Assembly (NCBI GenBank): GCA_034440615.1
Contig: JAOTOM010004799.1
Location: 1-64,000, forward strand
Length of the DNA: 64,000 bases
From: Ashinkailepas kermadecensis
Taxonomy: Eukaryota; Arthropoda; Thecostraca; Neolepadidae
Direction: 5' to 3'
The position numbers and the translations under genes were made by a program. A model generated the notes under the pieces. It saw only the letters and a list, made by a program, of their open reading frames with translations, did not search any database and was not told the DNA's origin. Below, piece after piece: positions 34,615 to 43,570 of this stretch (position 1 is the first letter of the stretch; every line of letters starts with the position of its first letter).

Positions 34615-36066
34615 AGTGCTGCAAAACGTGGGGCTTCAATCCTAAAAATCGGCCACAGTCACATATAGTGGTCTCCGCCACATACCCACAACACTACTTA
34701 AAATCGATGGCAAAGCCATCGAACAGGTGAAGAGTTTCAAGTTCTAAGGAGTACATTTGGACGAAAAACTTAGTTTCAACACACACCACCTCCATCCCAA
34801 AGCGATGTAAGTGCACGGAGCGCGTCAACGTACTCCGTGCATTTGCAGGCACAGACTGGGTGGAGAAAGGGAAACGTTATTACGACTCTACATATCAATC
34901 ATACGACCCATCCTAGAATACAACAGCATCATCATTGTTACCATTTCAAAAAAAAAGAGCAAAAAGTTTAGAATCGTTCAAAACAACTGTATTAGAGCAG
35001 CCACAGGTGCCCTCAGAAACACACTGGTAGCCGGTCTTCTAGTAGACTCAGACACGCTACTCCCAGCTTCAGGAGGACACAACAGCTGTGCCGCTACCAC
35101 ATTAAAATCAAATCCATAAAATTAACCCGGCACAACGCTGCTTTACGCTTGACAGATTCCGCAAGAGCCGATTTGGGCGCAAACTTCCACCATATAGTGT
35201 TCAAATTGCCACGGCTCTCTCAGATCTTAGCCTTACAATACCAACCACTGCAGCTCGACCGCCCACCAGGCCATTCTGGACTCTCAGTCAACCAAAGGTC
35301 TAGACCTTTGGGTGACCTTTGGCTGGTTTCTTACTTGGTCTCGGAAAAGAAATCCACTGTCACACCGGCGGAAATTCTTGGTACTTTCCACAAGTTCGCC
35401 GATGACAGCAATCACAAAACACTCGTATTCACGGATGTTCGAAACAAGAGGTCAATGTAGGCATCGGCACCACTGGACCAGGCCTTAGGCTTCCCAAGCG
35501 TTCACCGGATAACTTCTCCATCTACTTCGCTGAAACACCGGTCATTCTGGCCGCTATCTCCGTTCTCATGAGGCGTAAAGCTATACACGTAGTAATTTGT
35601 TCATATTCTAAATCCGTTCTACAGTCAATTAGCAACACCCACGACTGCCCACATACAGTTATTGACATAATTCAACAAATCGTGGTCCATAACACAAACA
35701 ACTTTTCCTCCATCTTGATTCCGGGCCACGTCAACATCCCAGGTAGCGAAGAAGCAGCCCGGTTCGCAAAGCAAGCCTTAACATTGAACACTTACCCCAG
35801 TATGGAACATTCGGTGGATGATTGCAAAGCACTCCTACAACGCCGCATACGTCAGCATTACTAGAACACATGGACACAACACATCTCTACACGACACAAA
35901 TCCACCCACACCCACAACATCAAACCAAGGGTAGGGACATGGAACACAACAAATAAATCTCACCGACAAAAGGAAGTCATCCTCACTAGACGTAGAGCTG
36001 GTTGCACTCAACTAAAACAGCCTCATCTAGAGGATGACTAATATACAACATCTCACTGCGACACCT
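34615..36066 (+). pseudogene. Non-LTR retrotransposon ORF2 remnant: RT C-terminus and RNase H
   Basis: The plus strand shows the end of a LINE reverse transcriptase in the usual order: a thumb-like stretch around DGKAIEQVKSFKF with an in-frame stop at 34745-34747, then GVHLDEKLSFNTHH. Next come LYISIIRPILEYNSI (about 34880-34930) and IVQNNCIRAATGALRNT. After a spacer, an RNase H-like part follows, with a degraded FTD near 35430-35440, then a block with PVILAAISVL and IHVVICSYSKSVLQSI, and IPGHVNIPGSEEAARFAKQAL (about 35730-35790). Frameshifts and stops separate these blocks. The endonuclease and catalytic reverse transcriptase core are absent, the usual 5' truncation of LINEs. RNase H points to the I/R1/LOA-type group. 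It is interrupted after 36066 by a DNA transposon. Confidence 0.85.
36063..36066. other. Target site duplication acct, left
   Basis: The 4-bp acct directly before the left terminus matches acct at 39770-39773 directly after the right terminus. Confidence 0.7.
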
Positions 36067-36600
36067 GGTGCCGTCCACCATATCTCGAACACGAATTTTC
36101 AAAATTAACACCCTCATGTCACAGATTTGGATGAAAATTGGCATACAGGGTTATCTGAGGCCCTGAAACGATTGCTGAGCGTTTCAGCTCAATCGAAGCA
36201 GCGGTTCACGAATTATAGCCTGCGGCGTTTTTTTAAGTTCGCACTGAAGGTCAAACTTCGAGAGCCGATATCTTAGTATAATGTAGATATAAACTATACA
36301 AGTTATATATCGTTAGAACCGCAATCGGCTCGTCTTTCGATTCTTGGGGTCAGTTTTTGGTTTTGTGGACATTTGGAAAATATGACCCCGTGACCTCGGG
36401 TAAAGGGACCTGTGGTGTTCCCTAGTACAAAGATATTCATATAATTGTTTATATAAAACGAAAACCTCATCATTTATCTTTCTGATGAAAAAATAAAAAT
36501 AATGTATATTAGAAGCCAGTTTCTGTAACAAATATTGACTGACCTATGCGAAAAAAGACGCCTAAATTGGCTGGCTATTCAGTAAGCTTTGTCTCGCCGG
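36067..36600. repeat. Left terminal inverted repeat
   Basis: Matches the reverse complement of about 39235-39769. Well preserved blocks include gaaaattggcatacagggtt (36134 onward), the region around agcagcggttcacgaattat, and cagtttctgtaacaaatatt near 36515. Confidence 0.85.
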
Positions 36601-37292
36601 TGCCTCTGAAGCGTACAATACCAAGTATGGTACCGAAACATTTTACATATGTTGCTAAGTCACTTGCTTCTCATATCCAGCGCAGTCATATTTTGACTAA
36701 GCATGGCTGATATAGCCAACAGCAAAGATCGTTTAAAGATATTACGCATAGGGGATGAGTGGTTGCCATTTTCCTAAGTTTGCGTCCGTTTCAGAAAGCT
36801 GGGCATGAACACTACGACCGCAAATTCGCTGCATAAACGCAAGAGAGATCAAATCTTGACGCCGTATTCTGGGTTAATAGTCCGGCGAAACAACGAGGAG
36901 ATGCAGTTTTTGCAAATCATCAGATTGGCGACGTAATTAAATCAAACACAAACATGCTCATTTCTTGCATAGTTCACTGAGCAGAACTATATTTCACAAA
37001 CATATTGAGACATGTGAACTTGTCACACTTTGTACATGCTATGCAACCACCAAAAATCTACATAATTCATAGGACAATGGCATTGTGACGCGCTAGTTTA
37101 TTTCGTTTATTAATAGCATAAAAACCACAGGCAGAGACACCCAATTACGCCTGTAGTCCTAATACTTTTTCCTGCTCACACACGCACCCACATATGTTGG
37201 CAAATTAGCGATTTTGTTATTCATTGCATAGTGCATACGTATGCACCATTGCACATGCACGGTCCAGAGGGATAGCGTTCTCTCATAGCACT

Positions 37293-38135
37293 TCACTTCT
37301 TGCTCAACCTCACGACACGTCCCGGGTCACTGGAGAGTTCGTGCACCGCGATGGACGTGAGGGCTGAGGGCGAGAATCTGTGGAACCGCTGTGTACCTTT
37401 CACCGTAACTGCTCTCGAGAATCGCTGTCGGAGATAAGACGCTGCTTCTCTCACTTCCTGAGAGCTGACAAAGACGAACTTGACAGAGCTAACATACTTC
37501 ACATCAAGGTACAGGAACAAAGCTTCCGCAGTCGTGATCGATCGGAGGCACGCCGTCGCAGGCTCACTTGATACGCAGCCCTTTTCGCTGTCCCGCCGAT
37601 CCCATCGCATGCGCCCTTTCCGTGCGATGTCGCAAAGAAGTGCCACTCACATGGTATGCCAAAGTCGACCTCATGACAACACACGTTAAAGAAGTTATAT
37701 ATATTATTGTATTGGGCAGCGCACCCATCGCTGAAATAGCGCACCTTTTTCGGGCTTGGGACATGCGAACAGATCTCTGGGATAAGTTTCCTCTGGAAGG
37801 CGTAAACCATCGCCGTATCATGTTTCGTACTATCGGAAGCGAAACAATAGCTCTGGTGGACAGGCTCTTGTCATCTTCCCGCCAGTACACAACGAACGGA
37901 TGCAGTGTGCACTGATAAGCATCCCAGTGAAACCCTTGAGCCGCATCTTGGACCACAAAGGAGAAGTTGTCTGAGAAGTCGCCGTGGACCACGACTTCCC
38001 CTTGATCGGTGGATTTTTTCATGTCTGAGAAGTATTTTTCTTGTTCTTTGGCGATGTAATGGTGTAATGGTATAATGTAATGGTGCGATGCAAAAATCGA
38101 ACGTTGATGTGTGTCCCAGGATAGAATACAACGAA
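37293..38135 (-). pseudogene. Transposase-like core gene of the nested element (frameshifted)
   Basis: Read on the minus strand the conserved blocks occur in order: HYIAKEQEKYFSDMKKS, GDFSDNFSFVVQDAAQGFHW and TLHPFVVYW (about 38060-37890). Then, after a frameshift near 37870, come SDSTKHDTAMVYAFQRKLI, YFSDGCAAQYNN, HEVDFGIPCEWHFFATSHGK and CDGIGGTAKRAA (to about 37590). After a second frameshift follow LFLYLDVKY, FVFVSSQEVREAA, RFSRAVTVKGTQRFH and a stop at about 37293. An acceptor-like ttgttcacag lies just upstream of the first block. I know this block order from multi-copy genes of cnidarians and arthropods. The three conserved acidic blocks (DFS, SDG, CDG) would suit a DDE/D-type nuclease, but that is inference. 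Two frameshifts make this copy dead. Confidence 0.75.
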
Positions 38136-38385
38136 ATGACTGTGAACAAAATATACCTATTCAAAGACATTAGCTATGGCTCCATCCCCCCCCCCTTTGA
38201 AAGGGGCGGATCGTAAGACCTTTTTCAGAAGAAAAACCGTTCGCCCGTGAGTGTTGCGTTTGATACACCAAAGAGGTATAGAGGTTGATGTATCTTCACT
38301 CAAACATCTGACCGCCAATTATTAATAAATGCACACAACAAGCAGGTAATTCATTATATATATAAGAAGCCAATGGAAAACTCAC

Positions 38386-38740
38386 TTGTCCTCAACGGCG
38401 ATACGCCTAGGATGGGTAAGGTCACGTCGGCGTCAAGATGGCTTGCTGCATGGTCGGTTTTATCCGAGGGTGCGTAGTTCTCGCCAGACACAGGACTTGA
38501 CGCATTTCCGCTGGAAGTTTGGCTGCTGGAGTCACTTAACTGAACCGGCGATACCTCTTGCAATGGTAGACTTTTAGGATCCTTAAGCAACCTTCCAATG
38601 CAGTTCGTGCACAGGCAAACGTCCTTCTGGATTCGACTGTCATTCACCAGTTCGACCAGTTGCTCAGATGGTGGCCTCACATCTTTAGTTATATGATATT
38701 TATGGCACTTATACGGATCAGAACAACAGCGCCGTACCAT
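38386..38740 (-). pseudogene. N-terminal zinc-finger-like exon of the nested element's gene
   Basis: From an ATG at 38740 the minus strand reads MVRRCCSDPYKCHKYH, then DVRPPSEQLVELV and CLCTNCIGRLL. This is a cysteine- and histidine-containing module (CC...C.H..H followed by C-x-C-x2-C) that usually precedes the core in this family and probably binds the terminal DNA. A serine-rich linker follows. The frame ends in an excellent splice donor: the minus strand reads acaa then gtgagt, the donor lying at 38380-38385. With the acceptor-like site near 38135 this predicts an intron of about 250 bp joining the two exons. Confidence 0.65.
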
Positions 38741-39234
38741 TGCTTCGGCCTTGCGAAATACCAGGATAAGCCAGCACCGTTTCACTTTGTTAAGAACCAG
38801 ACCTCTTCACCTCGTGCCTGGCGTCGACTGAGCACACGATTCCGATTCCACGCTCACGGTTTCATGAGGGGATCCCTTATCTTATCGCTCCACTCGAGTC
38901 TGCCCTGTCGGTTTACGCGGCGTAACTAGACCCCCTCCCCTCCCCCTAGACAGCGGGGATAAACGACAAGGCAGCGTAAACTGGGATCGAAGTTCACAGA
39001 TAACGCGATCCCGTTTCGTACCAACTAGGGTCTGCGTGGATGTCGACTGCCGAACGTCCACTGTCCTCTGAAGCCCGTGCGTACTTACCGGTGTGCATCA
39101 GGTACTGTTGCACATCTGACATTTAATCTTATCCCAGCCTGGTCTAAATGTGAGTTTAGTGTTGGAAATAAGATTAAGAGGCTTAGCAAAATTTGCCAAA
39201 CACATCCGTAGCATACTACGATGTTGCACTCTTT

Positions 39235-39769
39235 CGAAGAACCGGAAAACAAAGCTTACTGAACAGCAGGCCCATTTAAGCGGCATTTTTCGCATAAGTC
39301 AGGCAATATTTGTTACAGAAACTGGTATTAGGCGCTCAATATACATGGTTTTATTTTTTCATCAGGAAGATAAATGATGAGGCTTTCGTTCTACATAAAT
39401 AATTATATCAATATCATTGTACTAGGGGTCACCACAGGTCACGTTATCCGAGGTCACGGGGTCATGTTTTCAAAATTTGCACAACTAAAAACCTGACTTC
39501 AGAAATCGAAAGATGAGCTCATTGCGATTCCAACGATATATAATTTTCATAATTTATCTCTACATAACACTAAGATATTGGCTCTGGAAGTTTGACCTTC
39601 AGTGCGAACTCAGAAAAACGCCGCAGGCAATAACTCGTGAACCGCTGCTCCGATTGAGCTAAAAAGCACAGAAATCGTTTCAGGGCCTCAGATAACCCTG
39701 TATGCCAATTTTCATCAAAATCTGTGACAGGAGGGTGTTGGCCATGTTCGAGATATGGTGGACGGCACC
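39235..39769. repeat. Right terminal inverted repeat
   Basis: Inverted partner of 36067-36600, ending in gagatatggtggacggcacc. Differences from the left copy are mostly point changes and short indels, indicating considerable age. Confidence 0.85.
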
Positions 39770-40320
39770 ACCTGCAACACCCACATCAAGCATAGACCAC
39801 ATCCTGCTAGACTGCAGTAGCTTTAACGCTCAAAAACAACCACCTAAGGCCTTCTGCCAAAAAGAGGGCATCACCCTGTCGCTTTCATCGCTTCTGGGTG
39901 ACAAGCACCCAGAACTCCTTCAATTGCGTTTGAATATCTGTACGCCACAAAACTAGCAGGAGCAGTGTAGACTCCACACCACCAACACTCACTTCAACAC
40001 GCAATGCATGCCCGCGATGCACTCGTCGGAAACACGTAAATAGCCATCCCAGAATGGCGTCGGACGTACATGAGCCTATTTGCTTCCTAATTATACATAA
40101 ATTGTTACCAAGTGGTGCCGTCGAGCGTGGATGAGCCGACTTGCTTTAGGAAAAAAGGAAGAAAAGACTTAACATAACATAAAAAGATTATCCAGAGGAG
40201 CCATCAGACGTAAATAAGTTCATTCACCTTGCAACTCATAACGTGAAATTGCTACCCAGAGGTACAGCGGACGTAGATGAACCGAATTTCCAAAGACCGT
40301 GGTAACCCCACTGACAACCT
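39770..40320 (+). pseudogene. LINE C-terminus and 3' untranslated region, downstream of insertion
   Basis: Begins with the acct duplication, then reads TPTSSIDHILLDCSSFNAQ (39780-39840), the C-terminal HILLDC motif of LINE ORF2, and a stop near 39955. The part before the insertion ends SHCDTC at about 36060, which fits the usual PxCxxC just upstream. Four imperfect copies of a 3' UTR motif follow at about 40044, 40103, 40188 and 40249 (core gtcggacgtacatgagcc and variants), spaced 59 to 85 bp apart, with an a-rich aacataacataaaaag tail-like segment inside. Confidence 0.75.
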
Positions 40321-40895
40321 TGCATGGTATGCTTAGACTAGCCCACTACTAACAACCAACACGTGGCGGACAGCGTGATAGGCAATGTGGACAATTACCT
40401 CCTTGTCCGCACAGTAAAGTCCCCTCGGTGCTCTTCGACAAGAGTAGGCTAATGCCGACACCCTGACAACATCAGCTTTCTCCTCACTCTCAAAATCACC
40501 CTCCCCACCCCATCTACAAATTATCTTGCGGAGGAGTAAAGTAAAACTAAAACCATTTAGACATCCGGGATATGTCCCATACCCAGCCTCCGCCTTTAGC
40601 ACCTTTATGTCACACACACACTATGACGTAAAGCTCCCTTAACGGAGATGTACCCTTGCCTCTTCGTTTTGATGCAAAACACACTCGCTTTAAAGGCGGC
40701 GCAAATTATCTTTATGGTCCGGCACGCCTTAAAAAAATCCCCCCCTTCTGTGCGCTGTGTGCGCTTTCTGAATGCAGTTGCAAAAACACCTGCAGTGTTT
40801 CTGCCAAGAGTTGCACAGACGAAGAAGAGAAACCATGGACGTGTTGGTGCAAATATTGGTGAAGATCGAGTGGATCAAATATAGGCCTCACCGTT
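40321..40895. other. Unique sequence with small cysteine-rich frame
   Basis: The plus-strand frame ending at 40862 contains CALCALSECSCKNTCSVSAKSC and CWCKYW, eleven cysteines within about fifty residues, but has no in-frame ATG nearby and no splice support. It could be an exon fragment of a cysteine-rich protein or chance. Confidence 0.3.
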
Positions 40896-40908
40896 CCAGT
40901 CCGGCCTC

Positions 40909-41148
40909 CGCCGGGACCAGACCCGGTAGAACACCGACATGACCAGACCCGGTAGAACATCGCTGGGTTACTAGACTCGGCAGAACACCGCCGGAGGACC
41001 AGACTCGGTAGAACACCGCCGGAGGACCAGACTCGGCAGAACACCGCCGGGACCAGACTCGGCGGATCACCGCCGGGACCAGACCCCGTAGAACACCTCC
41101 GGGGGACCAGACCCGGCAGAACACCGCCGGGACCAGACCCGGCAGAAT
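40909..41148. repeat. About 27-bp minisatellite, about 9 copies
   Basis: Degenerate units of ccgggaccagacccggtaga plus acaccg. The acccggtagaacaccg part is the most constant. Confidence 0.88.
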
Positions 41149-41155
41149 ACAGACG

Positions 41156-41514
41156 CCTCTGCGGGATAACGATTTCGGCAGAGTCATGGCGAAACTATTG
41201 CCTTTGCATTGGTTACTGTTGTGCAACAAAATACGCGTTATATACATTCTGCAACTATTCCAAACCGAAGTCATGATTGAGGTCGTGTTTCCTCCAGCCC
41301 CGTAAATTTGAACAACGGAGGAAGGAAATGGGCTCTGGGCGAATTATCAGCTATTGTGTGCGTGTGCCTAGCACACGGCAGCAACATTGCAAGTTTTTCT
41401 GCCATGCTAATTTATATGGGAAGCAAAATCATCAGTTCTCTTCCACTCCTTCAGCGTGGAGAGAATTTGCTGGCAATGGAGCTCCTAGTTCAAACAACTA
41501 AAGAGGCTGCTTAC
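41156..41514. other. Unique sequence, possible intron
   Basis: If the minus-strand donor at 41513-41514 is real, this is the start of the following intron. No other feature seen. Confidence 0.3.
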
Positions 41515-41880
41515 CTGAGGTGAAAACGTTGCCTGCTCCGCCGCACCGTGGGAGTCAGGCTTGAACACTTCCTGAAACGTTGACGACCGACAAGCATTTC
41601 TCATCACCTTCCCTGGCCCATGGTCATCGATATCTGCGTGACCCTCGGGGATGGTTCGGTTGGTTTGACATAGGCTGGTAATATGCATTCCAAAAATACA
41701 TTTTAGGCAGACAAAACAAGTTCTGGATTCTTGCCATGACCCTCCCTGACCTGTGTGTCCCTCGGGGCGCGGAGATGATTCATACGGCTTGACATGGGCT
41801 ATGGATGTCACACTACACTCTGCAAGACACTTCAGATAAGGTAAACAAGTTCCAACTTCAACAGTTACGTAGTCACTCAT
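41515..41880 (-). CDS. Candidate exon, duplicated 44-residue Cys motif, unknown protein
   Basis: On the minus strand an ATG at 41880 opens MSDYVTVEVGTC and runs 122 codons to a strong donor (cctcag then gtaagc, exon end at 41515). The frame contains two related segments of about 44 residues. The first starts TCLPYLKCLAEC and holds PEGHTGQGG; the second starts TCFVCLKC and holds PEGHADIDDHGPGK. The underlying DNA is an old tandem duplication of about 131 bp, and frame conservation between diverged copies argues for past selection on protein. I do not recognise the motif. It may belong to a host gene or to a mobile element. Confidence 0.4.
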
Positions 41881-42060
41881 GATCTCATTATTCATCCATT
41901 GAATCACAACAAAATAAACAACAATTAAGTACAATTACTCACAACAATAAATAATTCGGTGAATGTATTTGGTTTATATCAGGATCTTGCTATGGCGTTT
42001 TTGCCATGTTCATGCCAAACGTACGTTCCAGTAGGAGCACCATTGTGCGATCCTTCAAAT

Positions 42061-42290
42061 TCATTTCGGAATATATTTTGGTTCAAGATTATAAATGGAA
42101 GGGCACGGTGATATAGGGGAATGCGACCTGAATGAGGTTCCCTGCATTTTGTAGGGGCCACCCACAGACAAAGGGTCCGGTTGACATGATTTTAGAAGTA
42201 TTATGTACTCTAAAACATGGTTTCTATCATCAGAAACAGCTACCTTGAGACCAAGGTGGCGAATGTTCCTTCGCCTACCCTTGACTATGC
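42061..42290 (-). CDS. Candidate exon, unknown protein
   Basis: A pyrimidine-rich acceptor (minus strand tttctctttatttcag) precedes 42290. From there one frame is open for 75 codons with protein-like composition (IVKGRRRNIRHLGLKVAVSD, then NHVLEYIILLKSCQPDPL) and ends at a stop at 42061-42063. A donor-like aag-gtagct lies at about 42244. A second frame downstream (41979-42161) is also protein-like, so a frameshift or a different splice pattern is possible. It may be the exon upstream of 41515-41880. No family recognised. Confidence 0.3.
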
Positions 42291-43570
42291 CTGAAATAAA
42301 GAGAAATAATGTAGAGATCTAACACATTTGGGAACCTGATGCTTTTTTCGTTTTAGTCACATATTCACGTAAGTAATTATATTTTAACAAACTCTATATG
42401 TGTATTTAACTTCCATCTCGACCGACGCAATAGCTATGTTTCAAAATAAAATAACGGCTATGTGTTTCCCTTCGCGAAACGTCAGTGCGATTGGAGCACG
42501 GTTCCCTCTTCAGAATCATTTATACACAGTTAATACAGCCGAGTTGCATTATAATGACATATATTTCGAATATGAGGTGAAAAGCCATCAGTTGTTCAAG
42601 TGAAGTAAGGTAAGTAACGATTCATGAGTTACGCATGCAAATATAGTAAAATACTACATATTTTTTTTTCAACGAAGTTGTATATATGAAATGGATGAAG
42701 GCTAAGTCCACATTGTTGGGATGAGATTGAAGAGATTCACATTGCATACCATTATATGCAGCACACGCTTGCGTATTTTATCAATTTCCCATTGGTAGGG
42801 ACACTAGACGACTCTACACCATATTCTATCACAACTGATTGCGATGGCATATGCGAGCCTGCCATATGATGACTTCGACAAGTCCAGAGTTCTTCATCGT
42901 GGCATTACATGTGACGTTGCTGGCCGCCTAAAACATAACATCGGATGGGCCTAACCGACTCAAATTATTTGCATCCTCAAGATTTGCTTTGCGTGGCATG
43001 GAATATCGCAAGATATCAACCCTGCTCCATCGAAAGAAAACTGAACTGAGAAATTGAATTGATTGGCCGAAATGAGATAATCTCAATGTCCAGAGACCCA
43101 ACATCAGAGATAGCGAACCAAAATATGTTGTCAGAGGCACCAATTTGAATTACGAGCATATTTTCAGTTCGGAGGACTTCACATCCCTTGTTCATTTAAC
43201 GGATGAAACGACCATAAATCGTCCTCTGCCGGGTGGTTCCGCGCACTGAACCCCAATCATAACGTGGCACAGCGGTGGAAGAATAAATGGAATTATTGAC
43301 ATCCGTGGCGCTCCTTAATCCCAGCCTCACAGACTGCCACCACCAAATGGTAATCTTCCATCATTCTTCTCCATTATCTTACGTATGTTTTCATTATAAG
43401 CACTTCAGACATTCCCAGCGTGAAGGCCCAGAGGCGGCGACGGCGAATGCTCGGAGACCTCTATTGCCGATTTATAAGTGGATTACGGACGGTTCGGGCG
43501 AAGGGTCATTGCGAGATAGCGTGAGGTAGCGGGCCCTGACACGGTCAGCGAACACCGACCGTGCTCTACA
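42291..43570. other. Unique AT-rich sequence, no gene assigned
   Basis: Short frames only (plus 42400-42603, minus 42928-43143). GC rises from about 43420 towards the 40-bp array. Confidence 0.35.

Larger units (their letters stand above)
36067..39769 (-). mobile_element. DNA transposon with about 530-bp terminal inverted repeats, nested in LINE
   Basis: A 3703-bp element. Its left end ggtgccgtccaccatatctc is matched exactly by the reverse complement of the right end. The similarity runs inward for roughly 530 bp on each side at about 80 percent or better by eye. A 4-bp duplication acct flanks it. It interrupts the LINE: the LINE's C-terminal HILLDC motif resumes directly after the right duplication. 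The inside encodes one recognisable minus-strand gene (37293-38740). A 4-bp duplication is compatible with Sola, Ginger, Academ or Chapaev-type superfamilies. I cannot choose from sequence alone, and the encoded family is not one I can place firmly in a named superfamily. Confidence 0.85.

Noticed and set aside
36067..36600. Long terminal repeat of an LTR retrotransposon
   Set aside because: The matching copy at 39235-39769 is inverted, not direct, the duplication is 4 bp, and no gag/pol genes lie between.
40656..40862. Small cysteine-rich secreted peptide gene
   Set aside because: No in-frame ATG or signal peptide, and no splice signals; only a cysteine-rich frame remains.
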